A stretch of DNA of 64,000 nt from Agroathelia rolfsii. Lineage: Eukaryota; Basidiomycota; Agaricomycetes; Amylocorticiales; Amylocorticiaceae. The position numbers were made by a program, and so were the translations under genes. The notes below the pieces were generated by a model. The model ran no database searches. It saw only the letters and a list, made by a program, of their open reading frames with translations, and was not told the DNA's origin. This document shows, piece by piece, positions 44,870-57,052 of this stretch (its first letter is position 1; each line of letters begins with the position of its first letter). The DNA lies in the NCBI GenBank assembly GCA_018343915.1, contig JABRWF010000008.1, positions 2,046,001 to 2,110,000 on the forward strand. Reading direction: 5' to 3'.

Positions 44870-44990
44870 TTGATTCAATGAATCGGTAAAAGCGAGCATC
44901 ACGTGAGTAAACCTTGTTACCAAATCCTTTATCCAAAGTAGAGGGATTTACCAAAAAAATAAAATTTTCTTTTGAAAATTCCAGAGCGAG
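44870..44990. repeat. Dispersed CACGTG-centred repeat, copy 1
   Basis: Contains GGTAAAAGCGAGCATCACGT (44885-44904) and CAAATCCTTTATCCAAAGTA (44921-44940), matching 54,950-55,080 in reverse orientation. Confidence 0.5.
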
Positions 44991-45245
44991 AGGTCATTGC
45001 TGGCGGATATGCATACCGGTCATAAGCTCATTGTTGTCATCTTGGTTCTGCAATTGATAATTCTTGGTCCTGTTGGCCGCCACTCTCAGAAGTTCTCACG
45101 CAGTAGTACGGGGTCGTACTCATGACAGACTTACATAATCCCTGATATTCAGCTCCAGTACAGTAGAAATTCTTTAACTTGAAGCATCACCATGTATCGA
45201 TGAAACACCTAAGTCAAGAGCAAGCTTGTATGATAGTTGTATTTG

Positions 45246-45435
45246 CATCAGGGAATGCTCAAAATCCATGTCGAACGAATCTGACCCTCGGCTCGTGATT
45301 ATATAACCCCATATAGTCCATATAGTCCTAATATAAAAGTATCATCGGCTGGCGTAGCACTATATTGACCATATATGGCTACCTAAATTCAACTCGGGGC
45401 TCAGGCTCAACATATTTCTTCAGCCTTTCCTGATA
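45246..45435. mobile_element. MITE family 1, copy 2
   Basis: Direct diverged copy of 42064-42264 with the same inverted ends (CATCAGGGAATGCTCAAAAT; reversed right end TATCAGGAAAGGCTGAAGAA) and a shared interior (ATTATATAACCCCATATAG). Flanks are TG rather than TA. Confidence 0.5.
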
Positions 45436-45439
45436 TGTG

Positions 45440-46761
45440 ACATCGACGACTCGGAGTACCCTTAGACCCTAGCATTGGTCACAGGTTCTACTACTCCCTA
45501 TGCTATCCTCTGGGATGACTTATGTTTTTGCCCCATCCGTCTGCTTTTTATATAATGGAAACCATTTGAAGGCTTTCTGGTTAAATTGATGACACTTACA
45601 ATTAAAATCAAAACTGGTATGAAAACGATGACTTTTGTCCACATAACGTCCGACCTGTCTGCACAGTCATCTGACTATACAAAAAAGTACCTGCATAGAC
45701 CTTTTTTTACCCAATTATTGCTCATCATTGCATGGAAGATCACTCCCTTCATAGTAGGGACAACATTCAAGATTGTCCCATCACCAGCTCATTCACCTGA
45801 ACGGTTTATGAGCATACATTGATATTCAATTACCAGGTTTCTATTGTATGTGTAAATGCACGTGTCGCGTGTATTCACTCTATAACCGAAATCAAGACTA
45901 CGATTTTGAATAAAGCCAGCCACCAACAGGGTGCTCAAGAAACTTACTGCGGCCAGCGTTTATGCCCGTTGGTCATGCTGGCAGTGTTTCTCCAGCTTGA
46001 CTATTTCCTATAGTCCGCTAAATTGTTAATGATGGTACTATGAGCGCATGCATGGCAGCATCTAGATATCAGATCTCCTTGTCTAGTATGGTATGCTTAC
46101 CGGGTATAATTATTCCTGCATTCATGAATTATACCGCTAATAGTCTACTATCCATTATTGGTACTTGATGTGGCCGTGCAGTACTTCCAACTAGACGTCA
46201 ATTCTTCATCGTGACCGCTTATGGCTCTGGTATCACTTAGAAATATGTTAGTGCTTGACGATGATTAGTTTACGACAATATTATATCAGAATAGCTGTCT
46301 ATTGGTAGCAAAAACGACAACCAAGTTCAAGGCCTTGAATCGAAGTTTCTTAAAGTACTAGTATCCCTTGCGTCTTTCCACCCCAACATACCCGAGCAAT
46401 GCAAAACGTACGGATTCTAATCAATACCTTATGTGTATCTTGCGTCAACCGGAATGGCCGTCGTATACAATTCTAGTATGGTATATGCACTAGTCTTCAT
46501 CATTCTATGGACCCAATAGATCTGATGCCAGTATAGCAAGGCAGTACTCACCAGCCTTGGCAAGCACAGGCCTTAACAATTGCCACATGAGCCAAAAGGA
46601 ATTACGAGAAAATAATTTTGTATTTTACACAACGTATAAAAGCTAGCCAGTTTCTACTCAAGGTTGCCATCGACTTGCCCAAGCATCTGTCGACCTACCA
46701 GCTCCGAGTCCTCTACTCAACATCATACCTAAACCTCCAGCTCTAGCTCCAGCCTTTTCAA
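45440..46761. other. Gene-free region, includes promoter of the secreted protein
   Basis: No gene recognised. The last ~150 bp has a TATA-like TATAAAAG near 46,634 and a pyrimidine-rich leader, suited to the promoter of the gene at 46,762. Confidence 0.45.
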
Positions 46762-47399
46762 ATGTCTCCCAGGCTTATCTCCACTGCCATCCTTGCCATC
46801 GCTGCCATCGCAACAGTGAACGCTGCAAGCGTTGACACTGTTTTGTTGGCGCGCGGCGGACATGAAGATGAGTGCTATTGCCCCAAGGACAACAAAGGCT
46901 ACGAGGGGGTAAGTTATTATTCACCTTTCTCTCTTTATTTATTTATTTTACTTAAAATTTCACCTTGAGACCCTAATCAATGTGTACCCCGCCTATCAAT
47001 GCGCCTACCCCGGTGGTCACTGCACCTGGGACAGTGGGGTAAGGCTACGAGCATTTCAATCTAACTACTATGATATGTTACTGAGAGAAAAATACGCATA
47101 TCATTGCAACATATAGTCCGGTGCACTCTTCAACACCAAACAGTCCAACTGTCCAGACCACGCTCCCTGGAAGGGCAGTTGCCCCGAGGACAAGGACTAT
47201 AACTGGGGCTACTTGGTCGGTCATCTTAAGGGCTTCCAGTGCGCCTATAAAGAAGGTGCTTGCACCTATGATGTGGTACGATATCAATTTACACCATGAT
47301 TTGATCTTCTAGTCACTAACACTTGCATTTGCTCATTAGGAAGGTGCCTTGGTCAATACCAATCAGAAGAACTGTCCGACTTACAGCGAGTGCACGTGA
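46762..47399 (+). CDS. Small secreted cysteine-rich protein with two tandem modules (144 aa, 4 exons)
   Basis: Exons: 46762-46908, 46970-47038, 47117-47275, 47340-47399 (435 nt); all introns are in phase 0. A signal peptide is clear (MSPRLISTAILAIAAIATVN, cleavage near residue 22). Ten cysteines lie at 38, 40, 60, 67, 84, 94, 114, 121, 137 and 143. Two modules repeat: CPKDNKGYEG...QCAYPGGHCTWD...NCP and CPEDKDYNWG...QCAYKEGACTYD...NCP, with almost equal cysteine spacing (20-7-17 and 20-7-16). Introns 2 and 3 sit at matching places, 5 and 4 residues after the third Cys. No named family is recognised. The traits fit apoplastic small secreted or effector-like proteins, but role and host relevance are inference. 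Confidence 0.82.
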
Positions 47400-49134
47400 A
47401 TCTCACTTATCACCATCCTCTACCCGACCAGGGAGTGAAGTCTCTCCAGAAAGGCCTCTTGTTTTTTGATTGGTTTGAATCGTGTTCCTCAATCGATTCG
47501 TACTACAGTATGCGAAAGTTATCTGTCTGTCTAAATAGTGTAAAAAAATGTCATTGCTACCTGTTGTTTGTTACTACGTGCGAGAGATTGAGGCATAAAT
47601 TTTACAATTACCCAGTACATGTTCTTTCTGGACATTCCTGGATATCTTGAAACCTACATCCATGACCATCACTTCCCTGGAAACGAGGAACCTTCAAGGA
47701 CATACCAGCTACAAATAAAACCTGTCTCGAACTTGCTGAATGACTGATAAAGTATACCTTTTAGGCCTATAGTGTCAAACTAGTTTATGAAATGGGTGCG
47801 TTACGAGCTTTTTTTGTGGAGTATTTACAAGGCAGTAATAAGGTTTTTCAACATCTCCCCCCAAAAAAGAAGACTAGCATAGTAGCCAGTGCCCTGTCTC
47901 CGCACGTGTGGCGAGGGGACACTGACCTTATCTTTGAAATAAAAAAATGGGACGTGTAGAGGGTGGCTTATTACCGAGAAGATTCAGGGGAATGCTTTTA
48001 CGCACATCCTTTTTAGCCGTGATGTGAGGTTTGATTAAATTCCCCTAGATGCTAGTGGTTTGGATTGCACGTGATCCTCCCCACTCCTGAGGTATTCCTC
48101 CCGGCTCACTAAATCCTCTGGCTCCTCTACGAGAAAGTTATCACTCTCTTTGTTTGATGGTGGAGAGGGTTCTTCTTTTTCCCACGTATCTTCAACTAAA
48201 CGTATCCTTAATACTTTCCTTTTGTATTCACATTTGTTTGTTAGGATCCTATTAATTTATTCCCTGGCTTGAAGTGGCTTCTTAGTGTAAAAGACATCTT
48301 TTTCGGTGCGATTGCAATTTTTGTTGATTACCCTCTCGTTTCTTATACTCTATATCAAGGATGCCACTTCTAATTCAATTATTTGGTAGAGGTGGGTACA
48401 TTCTGCGTTGCTTGCTTTTCTTTTCTCAAATTTGGTATTCTCAGATTCTGTATTTTCTATAATCCTCATTTTTCTGCATACTATCAGGTTGTTATCATAT
48501 TGGCCCGGACATACTCAGGTTTGTAAGGTCGTGACGGTATCTACAGTTATTTTGAACAGAAATTTAGATGTTGTTCAGCTGCTGATAATGCTGCAAGATT
48601 TGTACATGAACGTACCAATACTTGTAAGATCTGACGTTGAAACAACATGCATACGGACTTCGCCTCTGAGTTGACTAAATCCGAGTCGGGTTTTGAATTG
48701 ACCTTTTCATCGATCAGGTTTGTGTTATTTTGTCGAGCGAGCCAGCCAGCCAAAATCAATATAAAAAGCAAGATATTATTCTGCTTGTCATTGTACTTGG
48801 TCACGGTGCGCCGGCAAACAGATGCGGTACAAACTACAACGCACGGCTACTCTAAATACCATGTCACACTAAGCGTGACTGTGACGTAGTCACACATACT
48901 CTGTAGCTATGGATTGCTATTCCAACAGTTTGAAGTTCGAACGTTAATAAGAACCACCATTTATCAGCAGCATCGTGACCGTGACGCTTGACCATGACTG
49001 GCAACAACATGGTTCGCTCCTGACTCGGAGGCCCTCAAATTACTAGGCTAGGCTTCACGAGTATCTAAAGTCATACATTTGGATTACTGGCTGCTATTTA
49101 CACTACTCTAGAACTTTTCGGCGTTGCAACTGGC
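47400..49134. other. Gene-free region
   Basis: About 1.7 kb of AT-rich sequence with ORFs up to 88 aa and no recognised domain. Near 48,862-48,885 there is a small GTCACAC/GTGACTGTGAC inverted arrangement. Confidence 0.4.
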
Positions 49135-51053
49135 ATGATTATCATGATTTTGACGTCAGCGCTCACACCTCTAGAAAAACTCCCAGAAGACATAGTTTCC
49201 GCCATCTTATCTCACCTCGAAATACATGATCTCGCTGCCTTCCAGCAGGCATCATGGACAACATACCATCAGGCCAGTTCAGATGCACTTTGGCATCAGC
49301 TCTTGCCTACATTCCACCTGCCGATATCCGTCCCATTGGAAGAAGCACTGAGCTTGCCCACAGTGACGCTGCGCAAGGTCTTAAACCGGGCATCTAGACT
49401 CGAGAAGAAACTGAGGACATCGAGACCATATATCCAGGAGACGGCCAATGTACAAAGTAGCGACATCATAGATCCATCTCGTCCCAGGGCCTGTTGGTCA
49501 TCTCAGCGTGATTTCATGTTAGTTTTTTCCCATGATAACGACAGTGTATACTATCTTTCGATTACGCGCCTTGCTGAAGGCGATAGCGACGCTCAACCTC
49601 GAAATGAGCTTAGGATCCACCTTCCTGAAATTCCCCACTCAGGTGTACCAACAGGCATCGTCACGACCCGATATCAGGACTATGAAGTAGTTGTGCTGGA
49701 TCAGACGTATCCGGGTCCTCAACCCGAGATTGTGTAAGAGCACATTCCGCAAATCCCTCTTTTTCCTTCAAAAACCAATATTGATTTTAGTTGAATTCGT
49801 AATGCATTCAAATTACAGAGCACACAAGCTCCTTGTGCTTTCAATTGCATTGCAGAGGATGGATGCATCCAGCATGTCCAAGCTGATGGGTGAAATTAAT
49901 ACGAGCGTCAGGGGGGTTGACAGGTTCCAGTGCTGTGGTGATATTACGGGGCTCATATATACTCATCCTGATGGTCCTCGACTGCTATTGGTTAACCACT
50001 GTACCGGAAATAAGATCATATACTCTATGGAAGAATCGGTAAATAACCTTTCTATTCTTTCATTTCAAGAGCCGCCCCCTTTGCTTACTCCCAGTCCCAT
50101 ACCTTCTCTTGATGTCTAATTGACCCCTAAAGGGCATATTTTACTTGTGGCAGAAACATTTTATCTTGATCCGTTTCACAAAAAATGATGTCACTTTGAG
50201 CGTCTATCCTCTCCCGGACCAGATAAAAAGAAGGCCGTCCAGTCTGTCTCACCACCAATCCTCCTTGCCATTCAGCCTAGATATTGATGATACTACCCCT
50301 GCTAATATGGACCTCCCGCCGGCGCTGGAGGTTTTACGCTTGCCTGAAATCCCACAGCCTTCGTTGGTCAACAGCTATTTTATAGCGGAACGTAGCAGCC
50401 ACTCCAATACAGCCTTGTCGATCGGCGCTGATATAGACGTCAATCCACAAACCTCTGGGAACGATAATGCTAGGATATTGAAGCATTGCATCTATACTGT
50501 TTCTCTCCCACTCTATGTCGTTGCGCCGAACTCACCGCGCGCAACAATGGAACTCGCTGATTGGACGAGTCCAACAGAGACACAACTTGCGCGTTCCAGG
50601 TTGATGCTGATCAATGCTGGTGCGAGCAATCCACCGCGGCATATGAATGGCCCGACACGGGGGATAACCTCATTTATGACTGGGCGTACGTTCTGGACGG
50701 CATGCGAGTATCAGTTCCAGCCAGGGGTACCAACAATTGTGCGTGTATACACCGCGCCCGGTGGTAGTGTTACACCCTCAGGTCGCGCAGTGCGTGGAGG
50801 TCATCACCACTATCACTATCTCACAGCGCTGGACGGAAGCCTGAAAGACGATGACGATAACGGCAGCAGAGTGCTATGCGAGCTACGCCTGCCGGGGTAT
50901 GTCGATGTATACGACCTAAGCGTGTGGTACGATGAGCATCTGGGAAGGCTCTGCTTGCTGTATCAGGAGCATGAGAGCAGTAGCGAGGGCGATGATCAGA
51001 GTTGGACTCTTAGAGCACGTGTGTGGGATATCGATACGGAATACGATTCATGA
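49135..51053 (+). CDS. F-box protein, paralogue 1 (579 aa, 3 exons)
   Basis: Exons: 49135-49733, 49819-50038, 50133-51053 (1740 nt). The N-terminal F-box (LEKLPEDIVSAILSHLEIHD, about residues 13-60) would bind Skp1 in an SCF ubiquitin ligase. The rest is a family-specific region of about 500 residues with blocks WHQLLPTFHLPISVP, RASRLEKKLRT, LLVNHCTGNKIIYSM, TLPLYVVAP-like, PGGSVTPSGR and the closing VWDIDTEYDS; it may be beta-rich and recognise substrate. No known substrate. Several ATGs lie close to the start, so the first codon is uncertain by a few residues. It heads a tandem array with 51397, 54088 and 57053. Confidence 0.87.
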
Positions 51054-51396
51054 GTTAGTGTACATCTTGATGCCGCTGAGCACGTCATGTACTACATATA
51101 TCTCCAAGCGAATGATTAAAAAGCTACCTCCAAGCGCTAGAACCCATTAGCCACAAGTAAAGCAAAGTTGAATAACATATCCAGCTGATTTGATTCACGA
51201 GACGAGTTGCAACATAGCCCAAGGTCACGTGATAATTAATTAGCGACAGTCTGATTCCGAGTCCGACTGCAACTTCGCCTCTCTCGGTAATCCACATTAG
51301 TTCCATGTACTGACTGAAGAGCTTTCGGATTGATTATCCCATACATTCCGGCAGTTATCATCCACGAAGCCACCTTACCCATACAATCCGGCATTT

Positions 51397-53279
51397 ATGA
51401 CTTCATCTCTGGAAAACATACCTGAGGATGCCTTGTTTGCCATCTTCTCATACTTGGATATCCATGACCTAGCTTCCTTTCAGCAAGTGTCGCGGGCGAC
51501 CTACCATAGATCTAACTCAGATCTACTCTGGCATCAATTACTGCCGACTTTCCATCTACCTATATCTGTCCCTATAGGAGAGGCATTCAGCCTGTCTGCA
51601 CCAGCGCTTCGCGATCTCTTTAATCGGGCGTCCAGGATCGAGAGACAGCTGCAGAAACATAATCCTCGCCTTCGAGAGCTTGCTAATGAAAAAATACAGA
51701 CGGGTAGTCAATGGCAGGCTCTCCGGATTTGGCGGACCTGTCTTCAAGGTTGGGTACTGGCTTTCTCCATAAGTGACACTGGAGTCATGTCCAGTTTTGT
51801 TGCCAAGCGCCTGAATATTGCCAATGATGCCACTCAAGGCAATACTAAGCCCCAGCCTGAGATCCTGCTTCACGGCCCCAAAGAAACTCATGCCTCACAA
51901 ATTCCATTCGCGGTGGTCACGTCGAGATGCAGTGATTATGTTGTAGTAACAGTGAGATATCATGAGCGAGTTGGACATAGCATGTAAGAGTTTGGTCTAT
52001 AGCTTCTTTTTTCTATAATTTAACTGATTTTGATAACATTATATGGTAGGAGCACTAATCTGGTGATATATTCTGTTACAATTCAACCTTCAGTCATGAA
52101 TATCTGTAACAACCCATCCAAGCTGCTAGGCGAAATCAAAATACTTGGTGGTCAATACGTGCATGACATGCAATGCTGTGGAAAGATTACTGGAATTAGT
52201 CTAAAAAGTCTTGATATCTCTGATCCATACCAATGGTTCATTCTACTTAATAACCACACGGGTGATAAAATAATATACCGAATAGTAAGTAATCTTCTCC
52301 AAGATTGGATACGCGACTGCATGGTAACTAATTGGTAGTCATGTTTTAACTTCTATAGGAGGAATACTCTTGGCGAATTTATCAAGAACATTTTATCATC
52401 ATCAATGATCGGCGGACTCACATTGACATAAATATCTACCCAATCCCCGCTCATCTGAAGGATCATCTACATTCTCCTTCCAATCCGGTTTTACCTTCTG
52501 AATTGACTGCCAGTGCACCATCGTCAGAGTCATTCAATATCCTGATAGAACTGTCAGCCCACGCCGCTATAAATCTTCCTCTACCCCTGGAAAGGTTTAG
52601 ACTGGCGTGCGTTGATATCGCGCTTGTTTTAAGTGGCTCATCCTGGGGTTATAAATTCAGCGATATCTCCGACTCCGAGACGGGTTTCTCAATCTTAACC
52701 CGGATCGTCGAGCTAGAACTCGCTATTGACGATATACCTATGAACACAGTACCTGGAGGTATGCCTGAACTCATGGTCACGACTCACAAATATATCCAGA
52801 CCATCACTCTCCCTCTTTACATCACTGCTCCGTATTTAGCGCATTCGCAAGCAACCGTGAAGTCCAGTGCGCTTGTAGTAAACACAACGATGCTCGTACA
52901 AACAGCTAGTAATGCTAGTCCTGGTCTATTGTTGCACCACCAAAACGATCTTCATAAACCTCACCGCGAGTATCTGACACAAATCGGACGTAAATTCTGG
53001 GCAATACATGATCAAGGTGTTATTTGGGTGTTAACGCGCTCTGGTTCGGTCACGCCCTCGGGCCGCTGGAACACTCATACCAGTAAGGAGCCGCGAGTCG
53101 TGCGCGAAATTCATCATCCGGGATATGTCCATGTCCGCGATCTAGATGTGTTTTATGATGAGCACGTAGGACAGATTTGCCTTACCTACCAAGAACAGGA
53201 AGACAATGCTGGGAGAGGAGATCAGCGTTGGTTATGGAGAGTGCATATCTGGGATATCGACACGGAATATGAGGCATAA
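51397..53279 (+). CDS. F-box protein, paralogue 2 (580 aa, 3 exons)
   Basis: Exons: 51397-51983, 52050-52284, 52359-53279 (1743 nt), with intron positions identical to paralogue 1. The F-box is LENIPEDALFAIFSYLDIHD (residues 5-50). Shared blocks: WHQLLPTFHLPISVPIGEAF, LLNNHTGDKIIYRI, TLPLYITAPYL, RSGSVTPSGRW, FYDEHVGQICLTYQEQ, HIWDIDTEYEA. The frame is open throughout. It starts ~340 bp after the stop of paralogue 1, in the same direction. Confidence 0.88.
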
Positions 53280-54087
53280 TCTTGCTTATGTACTGAGCTC
53301 AAATAGTATTAGTATGTGCTGTCAAGAGGCTTTTCTCGGATGTTCGAAAATGCAGCCTATCTCATTAGCCTAGTAGTCGTGACTTTCAGTACGGACACAG
53401 GGGAAATGTGTTGCAGTCTGGAATCCAAGGATAAGAAATCACAAGTTGTTCGAGCAAAGCGTTGAAGCAAATTTCCAGTTTTATGTAAAGATTTATTTAT
53501 TTATTCATCATAAGCGATCTTGTCCTTGGTTTCCCAGACAATCAGAGCGGGCTGTAATTCTTGTTGAGATTATGTAATATGTGTGATACGGTGTCATGTG
53601 ATATATGATATGTGAAATATGTGAAGATTTTCTTTGTCGTAGTATAGACCTCATGCATGTATGCGCTCCCTTTGTTATACTTTCCATAGTTTTCTATAGT
53701 GTTCGATATGCTGACGTAGATATACTCTTTCATATCCTGTTTCGTAGCTTCATTCACTCTCATATTTCTTATATATAGGATAGATACTTTTGTTGTACAT
53801 CCAATATCATCGTTTTCTACGTTCTCGCTCTTTTATACTCTACAATTCTGAAGCGGTTTGCTACAAATTTGAAGTTCAACTTAAAGCTCCGATGGGCAGT
53901 CAAATACCTACTAGTAAGCACTGTATCACACCATTTGCATTCTGCTAAAAGTTTCCGGTTAGAGCAAAGAGATATCGCCGCCTCCATCCTAACAAGCATT
54001 ACTAGTCCTTGCTTCCCGACAACTCTACCATGAATCCACACCCCATACTTCAAGTTAACTAAATGGACACGCATCGCTTCACTAGCG
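53280..54087. other. Intergenic within the F-box array
   Basis: About 800 bp, AT-rich. The minus ORF at 54170-53817 overlaps the F-box remnant antisense and is not considered coding. Confidence 0.45.
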
Positions 54088-54409
54088 TTGACTGCGGCTG
54101 CTATGGCTCCAGCGCCTTCAGAGGATATGCCCGAGGAGATATTATCACTGATATTTTCATCCTTGAACATTTATGACCTTGCAGCATTCCAGCAAGCTTC
54201 CATAACAACATATCACCAAACTAGTCTCAGTACACTCTGGAATAAGCTTTCGCCGACGTTTCCTTTGCCGATATCTGCTTCGCCAGAAGAGGTACTCAGT
54301 CTATCAACACCAACACTGCGTCAACCACTCGTCAAGGCATACAGGCTCGAGCGTCAGCTCATATCTAATCGACCGTTTCACCTTCGAGAGGTAGCCGGTG
54401 TGTAGACTG

Positions 54410-56385
54410 ATAATTGCCTGTATAATCTCCAGATACCGGGCCAGTGGATGATCAGACACGATTGTATCTAGTGGACCGGTAGGTCCAGAGGACGCAAGTA
54501 ACCCTGGGGGGTCACGTGAGGAGAGTCACATGAGCGGTGGATCACGTGAGGAAGAGACATAGGGTTGGAGAGCTTAGCGCACATGTACAGCACGTTCTTG
54601 CACACGCATCATCACCTTCTGCTTGTTTGCATCATCTTATTCTTTGCCCGAGACTGCCCGAGTTTTGGGAGGTCCAGTGCACTAGCGAAGTCTCAGGATA
54701 GTGAAGGACTAACTTGTCTGCATGCGTATCGCTTCAGTAATAAGACTCAGAGCTCAGCTGAGCCTCAGTCGTAAAACCGAACATCACACCTACACTATCT
54801 CAGTTCCGCCTTCCATCGTTGCACATCAGCAAACAAGTACATTGATATATAGTTCTATATAGCTCACGTAACAGGCATAACGTGGTAGCAAGGTACCCCT
54901 ATATGTGCTGTCACGTAGCATGACTATCACTCTGAGGTTTCAAAAGAGAAATATTATTTTTACCAATCCTTTGATAAATCCCTCTACTTTGCATCAAGGA
55001 TTTGGTAAAAAGCGCCGGTCACGTGATGCTCGCTTTTACCGATCCTTTTACTCAAAGTAAGGTAGTTAGTAGAAGTATGGTAGAAATAGGACTTTTCCCT
55101 GAAGAATTCCGGAGTGTATGATGATACGGTAGGCTCCGGTAGACTCCCGTAGCACCCTGTAGCACTCCATACCCAAAAGCTACAGCGGCATACTATCAAT
55201 CAATATTGCTATTGACCAGTACAATATCACATCACTAGTGTGTTTTTATGATTGATTTCATCAATAGTTGAAAAAATCAGATAATATTATGATAGTAGGT
55301 AACATTATATTATAGGCACGACAATTTCCAAGTATATGAAATAAAAGATTAGAGCTCAGATGACGAGCAAGGTCAGTGATACCTGCCAACAAAACCTTTA
55401 GTTAGCCTTATTACTGACATTTTCCAAACTAAACATTAACTCGCCGTAGTAGTACAGCAATCGAGATACAACAGAGTAAAACCTAGGGTAATAATTAGTA
55501 CAAGTCTAATAAGTGCATAGCCAAGCATGACATGCCTTGTCGGTACGATAACTGATTATCAAGGAGAGTTATGATGTAATGCGGTTGAGATAACAGCAGA
55601 AAAGATGCCAGGAGCAAGGAGAGAGGACGCAGGACAATATGCGGGAAATGACACTAGTAGAGAGGGATCAGAGGATGATGAACAGGAGGAAACGAGGGAA
55701 ATCAAAGCAAGACATTTTTGTCGACTGGAGACACGGCCATGTGGTTATATGTGCGAGCAGTGTCGAAGTTTGAATGTCTTCGGAAAAGCATCGTGATGGA
55801 CTGGATTATTGATGATCCCTAGAGCACCACACCGAGTCGTGACTTAGTAAACAAAGTCATCCCACTCTAAGATTTACTGTTCCATCTCTTGTTCTTTACT
55901 CTGCCCTGTAGCGATAGCCGTCCTTAGATACTAGTATATTTATTTTGAAATGAAACTCTTTTAGTAATCTAGTATTCAATAATTCATGCTAGAGATATGA
56001 TATTTCTATGATAGCTAACACACTACTCCTGTAGTCCTACTGTAGGGAGAAATACCTATATATGCTACGTTTACCATATATCAATGCCACAGAGCACTAC
56101 AGATCTCGAAAGCAAGATATAGAATCCAAGGTAGGCAACATGTCGTCATTGCATGCTACTGAGGCCAACGAAACCAAAGCTTTGGCCATGTCGGAAAACC
56201 TTTTTTTCCTGATGCAACACATTCGGTGCCATCATCATTCATTGCTGCGGCAGGGAAGGTTATGCCCTCGGAGCGGATGCAGAATATGAGTTCCTGTCAT
56301 CGTCCGAAGTAGCAATATTTTTGGGCCGAAGACCAGACGTATGTTTCGGGCAAGGAGTAAATGATTATAAAATCCACCGAATGTT
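54410..56385. mobile_element. Repeat-rich insert replacing the middle of F-box paralogue 3
   Basis: It begins with a block (ACCGGTAGGTCCAGAGGACG, several GTCACGTGAGG motifs) related to 9,880-9,990. It contains the dispersed CACGTG-centred repeat (54,950-55,080). The rest has only short ORFs (63 aa at 55605). Exact ends and target duplication were not resolved, so it could be several insertions or an insertion plus deletion. Confidence 0.5.
54950..55080. repeat. Dispersed CACGTG-centred repeat, copy 2
   Basis: Internal palindromes: TTTACCAATCCTTTGAT/ATCAAGGATTTGGTAAA, and GGTAAAAAGCG/CGCTTTTACC arms around CACGTG (55020-55025). Reverse-orientation match to 44,870-44,990. Confidence 0.55.
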
Positions 56386-57052
56386 ATTCGCGTGCACACA
56401 CAAGTGGCTACTGATCATCCATATAGGCGCAATCATAGAGTCATATGCCAGCTGCCTGTACCAAATCACGCTTTCCTGTTACATGATGAAGATATTTAGT
56501 ACGATGAGCATCGGGACCGGTTCTATGTGCTTTACAAGGAAAGGCATGATAATCATGATGACGGCGCCGTGCTCCGTCAGTGTTGGACGCTTAGCATGCG
56601 TATATAGGACATCGACGTTGATACAGAATGTAATTGACTAGTTCCACCATGTGTACATTTATGCTACTTTATGTCTGTAGTGTTCGTGCCGGATGGTTTT
56701 AAACTTAAATGATTTTATTCGAAGCTTTGAAACTAAGCAACTTCGACTGCAGCTGTATAGTAAATTTTAGATAGTGACATTACTGTTAATCGGTATATTC
56801 ACCGACCATTAAAGATTGTTCTTTGTAAGTTTCAATCACAGATATATCTGAGTTGGCCAAGTGGCTGCGATTGGAATCATAACCACCGAGTTTGATCGCT
56901 GTACAGGTAACCGGAACCATGGCTCCTTGTTGTGCCCAGCAAGTGCTATTCGGAGTCCGAGTCATCCCATTCAGCCCGTTCTCACTGGCACCTCATTGGC
57001 AACAGCTACTCCTACTAGTACTAATACTGACTGCTGTTCTAGTAGCCCTGTT

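Larger units (their letters stand above)
54088..56641 (+). pseudogene. F-box paralogue 3, split and decayed
   Basis: 5' part 54088-54405: an F-box (SEDMPEEILSLIFSSLNIYD) and the following RLERQLISNRPFHLREVAG block, which stops at TAG where its paralogues continue. 3' part about 56,390-56,640: remnant of the C-terminal end (NHRVICQLPVP, YDEHRDRFYVLYKERHDNHD, QCWTLSMR...DIDVDTECN), aligning with VWYDEHLGRL and VWDIDTEY of the other copies. Two codons that should be Trp are TAG (56497-56499 and 56605-56607). The middle of the gene is absent and ~2 kb of repeat-rich sequence lies in its place. Non-functional as a full F-box protein; the isolated N-terminal F-box could still be translated. Confidence 0.78.

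Noticed and set aside
53817..54170. 117-aa minus-strand ORF
   Set aside because: Antisense to the start of the F-box remnant and its upstream region; no domain.
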